NCBI GenBank assembly: GCA_018814505.1
Contig: JAHIZQ010000297.1
Coordinates: 1 to 9,952 of the forward strand
Direction: 5' to 3'
Length of the DNA stretch: 9,952 nucleotides
Source: Candidatus Omnitrophota bacterium
GTDB lineage: Bacteria > Omnitrophota > Gorgyraeia > Tantalellales > Tantalellaceae
Below the pieces are notes generated by a model. That model was not told the origin of the DNA, did not search any database, and was given only the letters and a program-made list of their open reading frames with translations. Position 1 is the stretch's first letter. Every line of letters begins with the position of its first letter. Shown here in pieces: positions 1-6,039 of this stretch. The translations under genes and the position numbers were made by a program.

Positions 1-1
1 G

Positions 2-1024
<1,023 letters not shown>

Positions 1025-1044
1025 AAGGGTATAAGTGGTATTTA

Positions 1045-1104
1045 AGCAGGGAGAACTACTCTTTAATTGAAGACAATCAAAGAGTAGTTCTCCCTGTTCT
1101 TTTA
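1045..1104 (+). terminator. intrinsic terminator after gdhA
   Basis: A perfect 18-bp stem pairs 1047-1064 with 1079-1096. After one A-C mismatch, a further 4 bp (1066-1069 with 1074-1077) closes on an AAGA tetraloop. The stem is followed by TTCTTTTATT. It begins about 20 bases after the gdhA stop and separates gdhA from the redox cluster. Confidence 0.9.
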
Positions 1105-1125
1105 TTAATAATGTTACTTTCAGAC

Positions 1126-1153
1126 TTGACAAAGCTTTTTAAATCAGTATCTC
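1126..1153 (+). promoter_or_regulatory. putative sigma70-type promoter for the small ORF and rubredoxin
   Basis: A perfect TTGACA lies at 1126-1131, then 16 bases, then TATCTC at 1148-1153. The -35 box is consensus but the -10 box is weak. It sits just after the gdhA terminator and about 35 bases before the small ORF, where the cluster needs a promoter. A short AT palindrome, TTATTAATAA (1102-1111), lies upstream. It is too short to name as a regulator site. Confidence 0.45.
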
Positions 1154-1187
1154 TTAAGAAAAGGAAGCGAAGAGAAAGGAGTTTGGT

Positions 1188-1271
1188 ATGAAAGTTATAA
1201 TAAGGTATATGTTGCGTCCGGTTGCGCATTGCAAAGAAGGCTGTTCTATTTTGTCCCGGATAGGACTCTAA
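1188..1271 (+). CDS. 27-residue small ORF, unrecognised
   Basis: ATG at 1188 is preceded by AAAGGAG (1176-1182) at good spacing, as strong as the sites of the real genes here. The peptide begins [14 protein letters not shown], contains HCKEGC (one histidine, two cysteines three residues apart) and ends SILSRIGL. It is basic and has no obvious membrane segment. It lies between a consensus -35 box and a perfect hairpin that precedes rubredoxin, so it could be a translated leader or a small metal- or thiol-responsive protein. I do not recognise the family. The ribosome binding site and position support translation; nothing in the window shows conservation. Confidence 0.45.
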   Translation: MKVIIRYMLRPVAHCKEGCSILSRIGL

Positions 1272-1297
1272 ACTGTCCATTTTTATTAAAAGGAACC

Positions 1298-1334
1298 GAT
1301 GCCGGGCATGGGCAAATGCCCGGCATCAGTTTTC
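1298..1334 (+). terminator. perfect GC-rich hairpin ahead of rubredoxin; terminator or attenuator
   Basis: Arms 1298-1309 and 1316-1327 pair perfectly over 12 bp with a 6-base GGGCAA loop, followed by AGTTTTC. The T-run is short, so termination may be partial. It lies 26 bases after the small ORF stop and just before the rubredoxin ribosome binding site. It could end the small transcript, attenuate readthrough, or stabilise the 5' end of a processed rubredoxin mRNA. Confidence 0.6.
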
Positions 1335-1353
1335 TAAAAAAAAGGATGTAAAT

Positions 1354-1491
1354 ATGAAGAAATATAAATGTTTAGTTTGCGGTTATGTGTATGACCCCGC
1401 AGAAAATGTTAATATAGAATTTGCGGATCTTCCTGAAGATTGGGTTTGCCCTGAATGTGGCGCGGGTAAAGATCAGTTTGAAGAAATTTAA
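1354..1491 (+). CDS. rubredoxin (short, 45 residues)
   Basis: A cytoplasmic one-electron carrier with a single Fe(Cys)4 centre, commonly the donor to superoxide reductase and rubrerythrin, both encoded just downstream. The ligands are visible as CLVCG (C6, C9) and CPECG (C32, C35). YVYDPAEN and the LPEDWVCP stretch with its conserved tryptophan are typical. Most rubredoxins have 52-54 residues; this one lacks about seven in the loop between the two metal knuckles, as in the known 45-residue Desulfovibrio desulfuricans type. ATG at 1354 follows AAAGGA at 1341-1346. Ferritin starts 57 bases downstream with no terminator between, consistent with cotranscription. Confidence 0.95.
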   Translation: MKKYKCLVCGYVYDPAENVNIEFADLPEDWVCPECGAGKDQFEEI

Positions 1492-1548
1492 CAAATAAGG
1501 CTTTAATTGAGGTAATATGAGTATAAACTAAGAATAAGGAGCGTTGTT

Positions 1549-2043
1549 ATGTTAAGCGCTAAATTGTTAACTAATTTTAACGATCAGATAAATAAAGAGA
1601 TTTATTCCGCGTATTTATATTTGGCAATGGCAAGTTACGCGAAATCTATAGGCCTAGACGGAGTAGCAAACTGGTTTAATGTGCAAGTGCAGGAAGAGTT
1701 GTCTCATGCGAGGAAATTATATGACTATGTAAACGAAAAAGAAGAGAGAGTTATGTTAACGGCAGTAGATGAGCCCCCGCAGAATTTTGTTTCCGCGGCA
1801 GATCTTTTCGAGAAAACTTTGAGCCATGAAAAAAAAGTGACAAAGCTTATAGAGAGTCTTGTTAATACTGCTAGATCTGAAAAAGATAAAATTGCGGAAG
1901 ATTTCCTGCAGTGGTTTGTGTCCGAACAGGTGGAAGAAGAAAATAATGCGGCATTAGTTTTGCGAAAAATAAAGTCTGCCGGCAATGACAGTGAAAAGTT
2001 GTCAGCAATTGATAAAGAATTGGCAAAAAGAAGTATGGACTAA
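1549..2043 (+). CDS. ftnA: ferritin (bacterial non-haem, FtnA-like)
   Basis: Iron-storage protein expected to form a 24-subunit cytoplasmic shell that oxidises Fe(II) and stores ferric mineral. At 164 residues it matches the usual length. Ferroxidase residues fall at the same numbers as in E. coli FtnA: E17, E50, H53, E94, Q127 and E130. IYSAYLYLAMASYA (helix A), QEELSHARKLYDYV (helix B) and WFVSEQVEEE (helix D) are clear. There is no haem-ligand methionine at the bacterioferritin position, so bacterioferritin is unlikely. ATG at 1549 follows AAGGAG at 1536-1541. The stop at 2041 leads into a homopolymer tract that carries the ribosome binding site of the next gene, 16 bases away. Confidence 0.95.
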   Translation: MLSAKLLTNFNDQINKEIYSAYLYLAMASYAKSIGLDGVANWFNVQVQEELSHARKLYDYVNEKEERVMLTAVDEPPQNFVSAADLFEKTLSHEKKVTKLIESLVNTARSEKDKIAEDFLQWFVSEQVEEENNAALVLRKIKSAGNDSEKLSAIDKELAKRSMD

Positions 2044-2058
2044 AAAAAAAGGGGGGGG
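2042..2058 (+). promoter_or_regulatory. A9-G8 homopolymer tract serving as ribosome binding site of desulfoferrodoxin
   Basis: Nine A then eight G fill almost the whole gap between the ferritin stop and the desulfoferrodoxin ATG at 2060. The G run replaces a normal GGAGG. Length changes would alter ribosome binding site strength and spacing without shifting the downstream frame. Confidence 0.6.
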
Positions 2059-2059
2059 C

Positions 2060-2437
2060 ATGACCCGGCTAAGAGAATTGTATCGATGTGAAATTTGCGG
2101 TAATGTTGTTGAAATAACTCATGAAGGCGCGCCTTCTTTGGTGTGCTGTGGTGAACCAATGAAAAAATTAGTGGCAAAAACACAGGATGAAGGAAAAGAA
2201 AAACACGTTCCAGTGGTGGAAGGGATAGATGCTGGAACAAAAGTAACAGTTGGAAGCATAGCGCATCCTATGGAAGAAAAGCATTACATAAAGTTTATAG
2301 AGGTTTTAAGCGCGGGTAGAGTTATCCGTGTTGAATTAAAACCCGGACAGTCTCCGTCAGCTGAAGTTTGTTTGCTGAAATCGGAAATACAGGAAGTCAG
2401 GGAATTTTGTACGGTACACGGTCTTTGGAAAGCATGA
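2060..2437 (+). CDS. dfx: desulfoferrodoxin (2Fe superoxide reductase)
   Basis: Reduces superoxide to hydrogen peroxide without releasing oxygen, normally using rubredoxin as donor. It has 125 residues. The N-terminal desulforedoxin-like domain (about 1-37) carries the Fe(Cys)4 ligands C10, C13, C29 and C30. The catalytic domain shows E47-K48-H49, H69, H75, C117 and H120, the complete four-histidine, one-cysteine centre plus the catalytic glutamate-lysine pair. The frame is open upstream to 1985, but that part lies inside ferritin and adds residues no family member has. ATG at 2060 directly after the G tract gives the standard MTRLRELYRCEICG start. It sits between ferritin and rubrerythrin, so peroxide made here can be removed by its neighbour. 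Confidence 0.96.
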   Translation: MTRLRELYRCEICGNVVEITHEGAPSLVCCGEPMKKLVAKTQDEGKEKHVPVVEGIDAGTKVTVGSIAHPMEEKHYIKFIEVLSAGRVIRVELKPGQSPSAEVCLLKSEIQEVREFCTVHGLWKA

Positions 2438-2480
2438 ACCGTTTAGACTGTCCTTCGACGCCGAGAGCCGGTTAGTTGAT

Positions 2481-2509
2481 GTAGGGACAGGTCGGTGTGC
2501 CTGTCCGTA
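2481..2509. repeat. small palindromic intergenic element (GTAGGGACAGG type)
   Basis: GGACAGG (2485-2491) pairs with CCTGTCC (2500-2506) around an 8-base loop, framed by GTAG on the left and GTA on the right. There is no T-run, so it is a poor terminator. Its base composition differs from the AT-rich surroundings. It resembles the short dispersed palindromes scattered between genes in many bacterial genomes. A further CTGTCC lies at about 2450-2455. Confidence 0.45.
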
Positions 2510-2522
2510 ACAGGGTACACAT

Positions 2523-2551
2523 TTGTTAGAGTGCTTTATGTAACATACAAT
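2523..2551 (+). promoter_or_regulatory. sigma70-like promoter boxes ahead of rubrerythrin
   Basis: TTGTTA (2523-2528), a 17-base spacer and TACAAT (2546-2551, five of six consensus) form a good match. A start about 7 bases beyond the -10 box would fall inside the rubrerythrin ribosome binding site (2554-2559). The mRNA leader would then be only about 10 bases, so either the transcript is nearly leaderless or the match is chance in AT-rich DNA. Confidence 0.35.
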
Positions 2552-2567
2552 AAAAGGAGTGATTTTT

Positions 2568-3143
2568 ATGGGGAGTATAAAAGGAACAAAAACGGAAAAA
2601 AACCTTCTTGCGTCTTTTGCCGGAGAATCCCAGGCAAGAAACAGGTATACTTATTTTGCCGGTGTAGCGAGAAAAGCCGGATATGAACAAATTTCAGCGA
2701 TATTTCTTGAAACAGCGGACAATGAAAAGGAGCATGCTAAAAGGTTTTTTAAATTTTTGGAAGGCGGTGAAGTGGAAATTTGTGCGGAATATCCGGCAGG
2801 AGTTATAGGAGACACTGCAGAAAATCTTTTTGCCTCTGCAAATGGTGAAAACCTGGAATGGACAACTCTTTATAAAAATGCTGAAAATGTTGCCAGAGAA
2901 GAAGGCTTTACGGAAATTGCGGATGTTTTTAAAGAAATAGCTAAAGTTGAAGAGCGCCATGAAGCAAGATATCGTAAATTACTGAAAAATGTCAAAGAAA
3001 ATAAAGTTTTTGAAAAAGATACAGTAGTAAAATGGAAATGCCGAAATTGCGGATATATCCATGAAGCAAAAGTGGCGCCGGAAGAATGCCCCGCGTGCGC
3101 GCATCCGCAAAGTTATTATGAAGTTTTTTGCGAGCCGTACTAA
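2568..3143 (+). CDS. rbr: rubrerythrin
   Basis: Peroxide reductase of anaerobes: a diiron four-helix bundle followed by a rubredoxin domain that delivers electrons. It has 191 residues from ATG 2568, the same length as the Desulfovibrio vulgaris protein. The ligands fall at matching positions: E20, E53, H56, E94, E97, and E128 with H131 in EERH. The C-terminal rubredoxin domain has C158, C161, C174 and C177 (CRNCGY, CPACAH). An in-frame GTG at 2559 overlaps the AAGGAG ribosome binding site (2554-2559), so ATG 2568, eight bases beyond it, is the chosen start. Both metal sites are intact. It follows superoxide reductase and should consume the peroxide that enzyme produces. Confidence 0.96.
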   Translation: MGSIKGTKTEKNLLASFAGESQARNRYTYFAGVARKAGYEQISAIFLETADNEKEHAKRFFKFLEGGEVEICAEYPAGVIGDTAENLFASANGENLEWTTLYKNAENVAREEGFTEIADVFKEIAKVEERHEARYRKLLKNVKENKVFEKDTVVKWKCRNCGYIHEAKVAPEECPACAHPQSYYEVFCEPY

Positions 3144-3178
3144 TAACTATTGTGTTTTGAAAAGAAATGGAGAATTTT

Positions 3179-3670
3179 ATGCAGGAACGCTTTTCAGGAT
3201 GTGAAATGGTTGAAATGGGAATCCAAATAGAAAAAAACGGAAAAGAATTTTATTCAGAACTCGCGGAAAAGTTTAAAAAAGAGTCTGTGGGGGAAGTTTT
3301 TAAATGTCTCGCGGCTGAAGAAGAAAAACATATAGAAGTGTTTAATGGGATTTTTGCGTCACTATGTAGTTATCTTCCCGAAGAAGCTTATCCTGATGAA
3401 TATTTTGCCTACATGAACGCTTTAGCGTCGCAATATGTTTTTACGCGAAAAAACACAGGGAAAACTATCGCGGAGAAGTTAAAAAATTATGACGAGGGAT
3501 TAAATCTTGGTATTAGTTTTGAAAAAGATTCAATTCTTTTCTATGAAGGCATGCGCCAGATGGTCTTGGAAAGAGATTATAAACTTATAGATAAACTTAT
3601 TCAGGAAGAAAAAGAACATTTAAAAAAGCTGTGTGAATTAAGGAGGAAAGATAAAGATGAAGAATGTTAA
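3179..3670 (+). CDS. ferritin-like diiron protein without rubredoxin domain (rubrerythrin-related)
   Basis: A 163-residue, all-helical, acidic protein with two ferritin-like half motifs. The first half has E18 in GIQIEKNGKEFY and E48-x2-H51 in AAEEEKHIEVF. The second has E115 in SFEKDSILFYEG and E144-x2-H147 in IQEEKEHLKKL. This is the full ligand set of a rubrerythrin-type diiron site, but no Cys4 rubredoxin tail follows. An upstream in-frame ATG at 3167 has no good ribosome binding site, whereas ATG 3179 follows GGAG at 3169-3172. The 3' end overlaps the glutaredoxin gene by 14 bases, suggesting coupled translation. The exact role (peroxidase, iron oxidase or other) cannot be read from sequence; general ferritin-like proteins of this kind are mostly uncharacterised. 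Confidence 0.85.
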   Translation: MQERFSGCEMVEMGIQIEKNGKEFYSELAEKFKKESVGEVFKCLAAEEEKHIEVFNGIFASLCSYLPEEAYPDEYFAYMNALASQYVFTRKNTGKTIAEKLKNYDEGLNLGISFEKDSILFYEGMRQMVLERDYKLIDKLIQEEKEHLKKLCELRRKDKDEEC

Positions 3671-3896
3671 AGTATATGGAACTCTCGCGTGTCCTTTTTG
3701 CGTAAAAGTAAAACAGTTTTTAAAAGATCAAAATGTAGCTTTTGAAGATATAGATGTTGCGCAGGACGAGGCGCGGTTACAAGAGATTGTCGAAAAAACC
3801 GGGCAAATGGGCGTGCCGGTCATAGAAATTGATGGTGAAATCATTATTGGGTTTGATCGGGGGAAAATCGTTCAAGCGTTGGGCCTAGCCGATTGA
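3657..3896 (+). CDS. glutaredoxin-like protein (CPFC; NrdH/Cp9-like)
   Basis: A 79-residue thioredoxin-fold dithiol carrier. The redox motif C12-P-F-C15 follows the first strand (KVYGTLACPFC). The cis-proline lies in GQMGVPVIEIDG, and GFDRGKIVQALGL closes the fold. The length fits the small NrdH/YruB-type glutaredoxins, which are usually reduced by a flavoprotein rather than by glutathione. ATG 3657 lies inside the end of the preceding ferritin-like gene, with AGGAGG at 3641-3646. The next gene encodes an AhpF-like reductase, the likely partner. Known parallel: in Clostridium pasteurianum a glutaredoxin-like Cp9 works with a thioredoxin-reductase-like Cp34. Applying that here is inference. 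Confidence 0.9.
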   Translation: MKNVKVYGTLACPFCVKVKQFLKDQNVAFEDIDVAQDEARLQEIVEKTGQMGVPVIEIDGEIIIGFDRGKIVQALGLAD

Positions 3897-3973
3897 TTTG
3901 TATAGTGCAAGTCGTACAAGTGTAAAACGTTCTAGTGTGACATATGATTCGAAATACGGTATCCGATTTATAA

Positions 3974-3998
3974 GGACGAGACGTAGAGACGTCTTGCC
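3974..3998. repeat. intergenic palindrome (GTAGAGACGTCT type) between glutaredoxin and reductase
   Basis: CGAGACGT (3977-3984) pairs with ACGTCTTG (3989-3996) across an AGAG tetraloop, with one G-T pair. The core AGACGTCT is itself palindromic. There is no T-run. It occupies the place where the ribosome binding site of the next gene would be expected, and it begins GTAG-purine-GAC like the element at 2481. Confidence 0.4.
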
Positions 3999-4030
3999 GC
4001 CGCATGTTATACTCAAAAAGCAAACAAAAA

Positions 4031-4945
4031 ATGGAAAAAATACATGATTTAATTATTATTGGAGCCGGTCCCGCGGGTATAACCGCGGCTGTTTATGCTT
4101 CTCGGAATAAGTTGGACACGCTTCTTGTTACCGAAGACATAGGCGGTCAGGCGGCATGGAGTGGTGACATCGAGAACTATACAGGGTATCAGTTTATTAC
4201 AGGGGTTGAATTAGCGGGCAAATTTGAAGAACATATGAAAAAATACGCGACTGAAGTAAAAGAGAATGAACCTGTATCGAAAATGTGGAAAGAAGGAGAA
4301 AAAGTTTGTATAGAAACTCTGAAAAACATTTATTTTGCAAAAACGGCAATAATAGCTTCAGGGAAAAAGTCGAAAGAACTCGAAGTGCCGGGGGAAAGAG
4401 AGTTTAAGAATAAAGGTTTAACATATTGCGCTATTTGTGACGGTCCGCTTTTCGAAGGCAAAGATGTTGCCGTAATAGGAGGAGGCAATTCCGCTCTTGA
4501 TGCCGGATTACAGCTTATAAAAATTGCAAAAAAGGTTTACATGTTAAATATTACGGCGGAACTTGGCGGGGATGCTATTATGCGGGAAAAATTAATGAAA
4601 GCAGACAATTTTTTCATAATAAACTCTGCGGAAGTAACGGAAATTTTTGGAGAGAAACTAGTCAAAGGATTAAAGTATAAAAAGCAGAGTTCTCAAAATG
4701 AATTGCTAGTACAGGGAGTTTTTGTGGAAATTGGACTTATTCCGAATTCAGAGTTTATAAAGGATGTTGATAAGAATAAGTATGGTGAAATTGTTGTTAA
4801 TTGCCGTACGGAAACAAGCGTTCCCGGAATTTTCGCGGCGGGAGACGTTACAGACGTTCCTGAAAAACAGATAATTATTGCCGCGGGTGAAGGAGCGAAA
4901 GCCGCGCTTGAAGTATTCAGGTTTTTAAGTAAAAAAAGGACTTAG
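4031..4945 (+). CDS. trxB: thioredoxin reductase-like flavoprotein, AhpF C-terminal type
   Basis: FAD-dependent pyridine nucleotide-disulfide reductase that should reduce the adjacent glutaredoxin. From ATG 4031 it has 304 residues, close to the usual 310. FAD-binding GAGPAG is at 11-16, the redox pair C133-A-I-C136-D137 lies in TYCAICDGP, the nucleotide fold GGGNSALDAG is at 150-159, and the second FAD motif is GIFAAGDVTDVPEKQ. The HRR...R segment that binds the NADPH phosphate in classical TrxB is absent; LNITAELGGDAIMREKL stands there. Together with the AhpF-like IIIAAGEGAKAAL this points to NADH use (inference). Start is uncertain: ATG 4004 is also in frame, adding nine residues, and neither has a ribosome binding site. 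The start chosen gives the usual N-terminus. Confidence 0.92.
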   Translation: MEKIHDLIIIGAGPAGITAAVYASRNKLDTLLVTEDIGGQAAWSGDIENYTGYQFITGVELAGKFEEHMKKYATEVKENEPVSKMWKEGEKVCIETLKNIYFAKTAIIASGKKSKELEVPGEREFKNKGLTYCAICDGPLFEGKDVAVIGGGNSALDAGLQLIKIAKKVYMLNITAELGGDAIMREKLMKADNFFIINSAEVTEIFGEKLVKGLKYKKQSSQNELLVQGVFVEIGLIPNSEFIKDVDKNKYGEIVVNCRTETSVPGIFAAGDVTDVPEKQIIIAAGEGAKAALEVFRFLSKKRT

Positions 4946-4949
4946 ATAA

Positions 4950-5192
4950 ATGATAAGTAAACAAAGGCTTCTTTCAGGGATAAACGAGATGAAATATGTA
5001 GAAGAAAGTATGGTTACTTTTTTCGCAAATTTTTCTAAAGCAGTAGTAAATGAAACTGACGGTTTAAGTGAAGAGATCAAAAATAACATACAAAGGCGCT
5101 TAACTAGATTGTATCAGGATTCATTCCGTCATGGAGAAATCATTGAAAGGATGGCGGATAGGATAGAAAAGGAAGAAAAAAATGAATACTGA
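4950..5192 (+). CDS. 80-residue helical protein, possible half of a split ferritin-like bundle
   Basis: Not confidently assigned. The sequence predicts two amphipathic helices (about 5-34 and 41-75) joined by a short TDGLSEEI turn, with no membrane segment, signal peptide or cysteine. E18/E19 in MKYVEESM and H61 in YQDSFRHGEII sit about where a ferritin-like half would place its first glutamate and its histidine. The residue three before the histidine is serine, not glutamate, with an aspartate beside it, so a metal site would be incomplete or different. It starts four bases after the reductase stop (AAAGGA at 4935-4940) and overlaps the next small gene by 11 bases. The neighbour is a cleaner half-ferritin, making a two-subunit bundle plausible. 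Confidence 0.6.
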   Translation: MISKQRLLSGINEMKYVEESMVTFFANFSKAVVNETDGLSEEIKNNIQRRLTRLYQDSFRHGEIIERMADRIEKEEKNEY

Positions 5193-5370
5193 AATACTTT
5201 TAAAGCAATTTAAAGAAATATTAGAGATGGAAAGAAGAGCCAAATATTTTTATGATCACTATATCGAACAAGTGGAAACAGAAGACATAAGGAAACAGTT
5301 AATAAAAATACGCGATGATGAAATTGGACATATTAAAATCGCCAAGGAACTTATAGAATGCTTGAAATAA
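5182..5370 (+). CDS. 62-residue half-ferritin-like (two-helix diiron) protein
   Basis: A very short two-helix protein. Helix 1 has E17 in EMERRAKYFYDHY and helix 2 has E47-x2-H50 in RDDEIGHIKIAKEL, joined by EQVETEDI. One E plus one ExxH is exactly half of a ferritin-like site, so a complete site needs two chains. Spacing E17 to E47 is 30 residues, shorter than the 33 in the ferritin and rubrerythrin of this window. From memory it equals the E32, E62 and H65 spacing of encapsulated ferritin, a two-helix protein that builds its site at a dimer interface. No encapsulin gene or cargo tail is visible here. It overlaps the upstream gene by 11 bases and the downstream glycosylase gene by 13. The exact function is not known. 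Confidence 0.7.
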   Translation: MNTEILLKQFKEILEMERRAKYFYDHYIEQVETEDIRKQLIKIRDDEIGHIKIAKELIECLK

Positions 5371-5999
5371 CAGAGGATTTAATTAGAGAATATAAAAAGA
5401 AAAAATTTGAAATACGAAAACGGCTAAAAGATTTTGAAAAGAAATGGAAAGCGCCGGATGAAATAGTGTTTAGTGAGTTGTGTTTCTGTATATGTACGCC
5501 TCAGTCGAAAGCATTGTCTTGCGATAAGGCCGTTAAAAACCTAAAAAGAAAAAAAATTCTTTTTAATGGTTCTCTTCTGGAACTTAAAGCCGGGTTAAAA
5601 GGGGTAAGATTTCCTAATAACAAAGCCAGGTATATTCTTGAATCCCGGCAACTTTTTAAAGTTGACGGGAAGTTGAAAATAAAAGATAAAGTAAGCGTAC
5701 ATAACATTCCGGCAACAAGAGAATGGTTTGTAAAGAATGTTAAAGGAATAGGTTTTAAAGAAGCAAGCCATTTTTTAAGAAATATAGGGTTTGGAAAAGA
5801 TTTGGCAATATTGGACGTTCATGTCATAAGAAATATGGAAAAATATAGAGTTATTGATCGAATTCCTAAAACTATTTCAAAAAAGGTATATCTGAAATTG
5901 GAAAAAATGCTTACCAGATTCTCGAAAAGTATTAAAATACCGATGGATGAACTCGATCTTTTATTTTGGTCTAATGAAACCGGTAACATTTTTAAATAA
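5358..5999 (+). CDS. ogg: N-glycosylase/DNA lyase, Ogg2-type 8-oxoguanine repair enzyme
   Basis: Helix-hairpin-helix base-excision enzyme that removes 8-oxoguanine and cuts the abasic site. It has 213 residues, the usual size for the Ogg2 branch. N-terminal ELCFCICTPQSKALSCDKAV matches that branch, replacing the Nth/MutY version of this helix. The helix-hairpin-helix VKGIGFKEASHFLRNIG carries the presumed catalytic lysine K134, and the activating aspartate is D153 in ILDVHVIR. There is no C-terminal 4Fe-4S cysteine cluster, which separates it from endonuclease III. ATG 5358 lies inside the preceding half-ferritin gene, a 13-base overlap suggesting coupled translation. Its place in an oxygen-defence cluster fits repair of oxidised DNA. 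Confidence 0.88.
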   Translation: MLEITEDLIREYKKKKFEIRKRLKDFEKKWKAPDEIVFSELCFCICTPQSKALSCDKAVKNLKRKKILFNGSLLELKAGLKGVRFPNNKARYILESRQLFKVDGKLKIKDKVSVHNIPATREWFVKNVKGIGFKEASHFLRNIGFGKDLAILDVHVIRNMEKYRVIDRIPKTISKKVYLKLEKMLTRFSKSIKIPMDELDLLFWSNETGNIFK

Positions 6000-6039
6000 A
6001 TAAAAAATATAATCAATCTGGCAGGCGCGGTAAAAATAA

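Noticed and set aside
1077..1280. 67-codon open frame on the - strand across the gdhA terminator and the small ORF
   Set aside because: It runs through a perfect terminator stem, its product matches no family I recognise, and a + strand ORF with a strong ribosome binding site uses the same DNA.
1299..1337. 12-codon ORF ([12 protein letters not shown]) with an upstream AAAAGGA
   Set aside because: It lies almost wholly inside the hairpin at 1298-1327, so its codons are explained by the inverted repeat; it is too short to support as a gene.
1985..2059. N-terminal extension of desulfoferrodoxin from an upstream in-frame ATG
   Set aside because: It lies inside ferritin, reads through the A/G homopolymer run, and adds residues absent from the family; ATG 2060 gives the standard N-terminus.
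2495..2686. 63-codon + strand frame overlapping the start of rubrerythrin
   Set aside because: It overlaps an unmistakable gene in another frame, starts inside a palindrome and has no recognisable motif.
4950..5370. A frameshifted single ferritin-like gene broken into two ORFs
   Set aside because: Considered because the two half-domains overlap by 11 bases. However, the second ORF has its own ATG and a GGAAG ribosome binding site, there is no homopolymer error site beyond a short A run, and the first half carries an altered motif. Two genes is the simpler reading, though sequencing of this junction should be confirmed.
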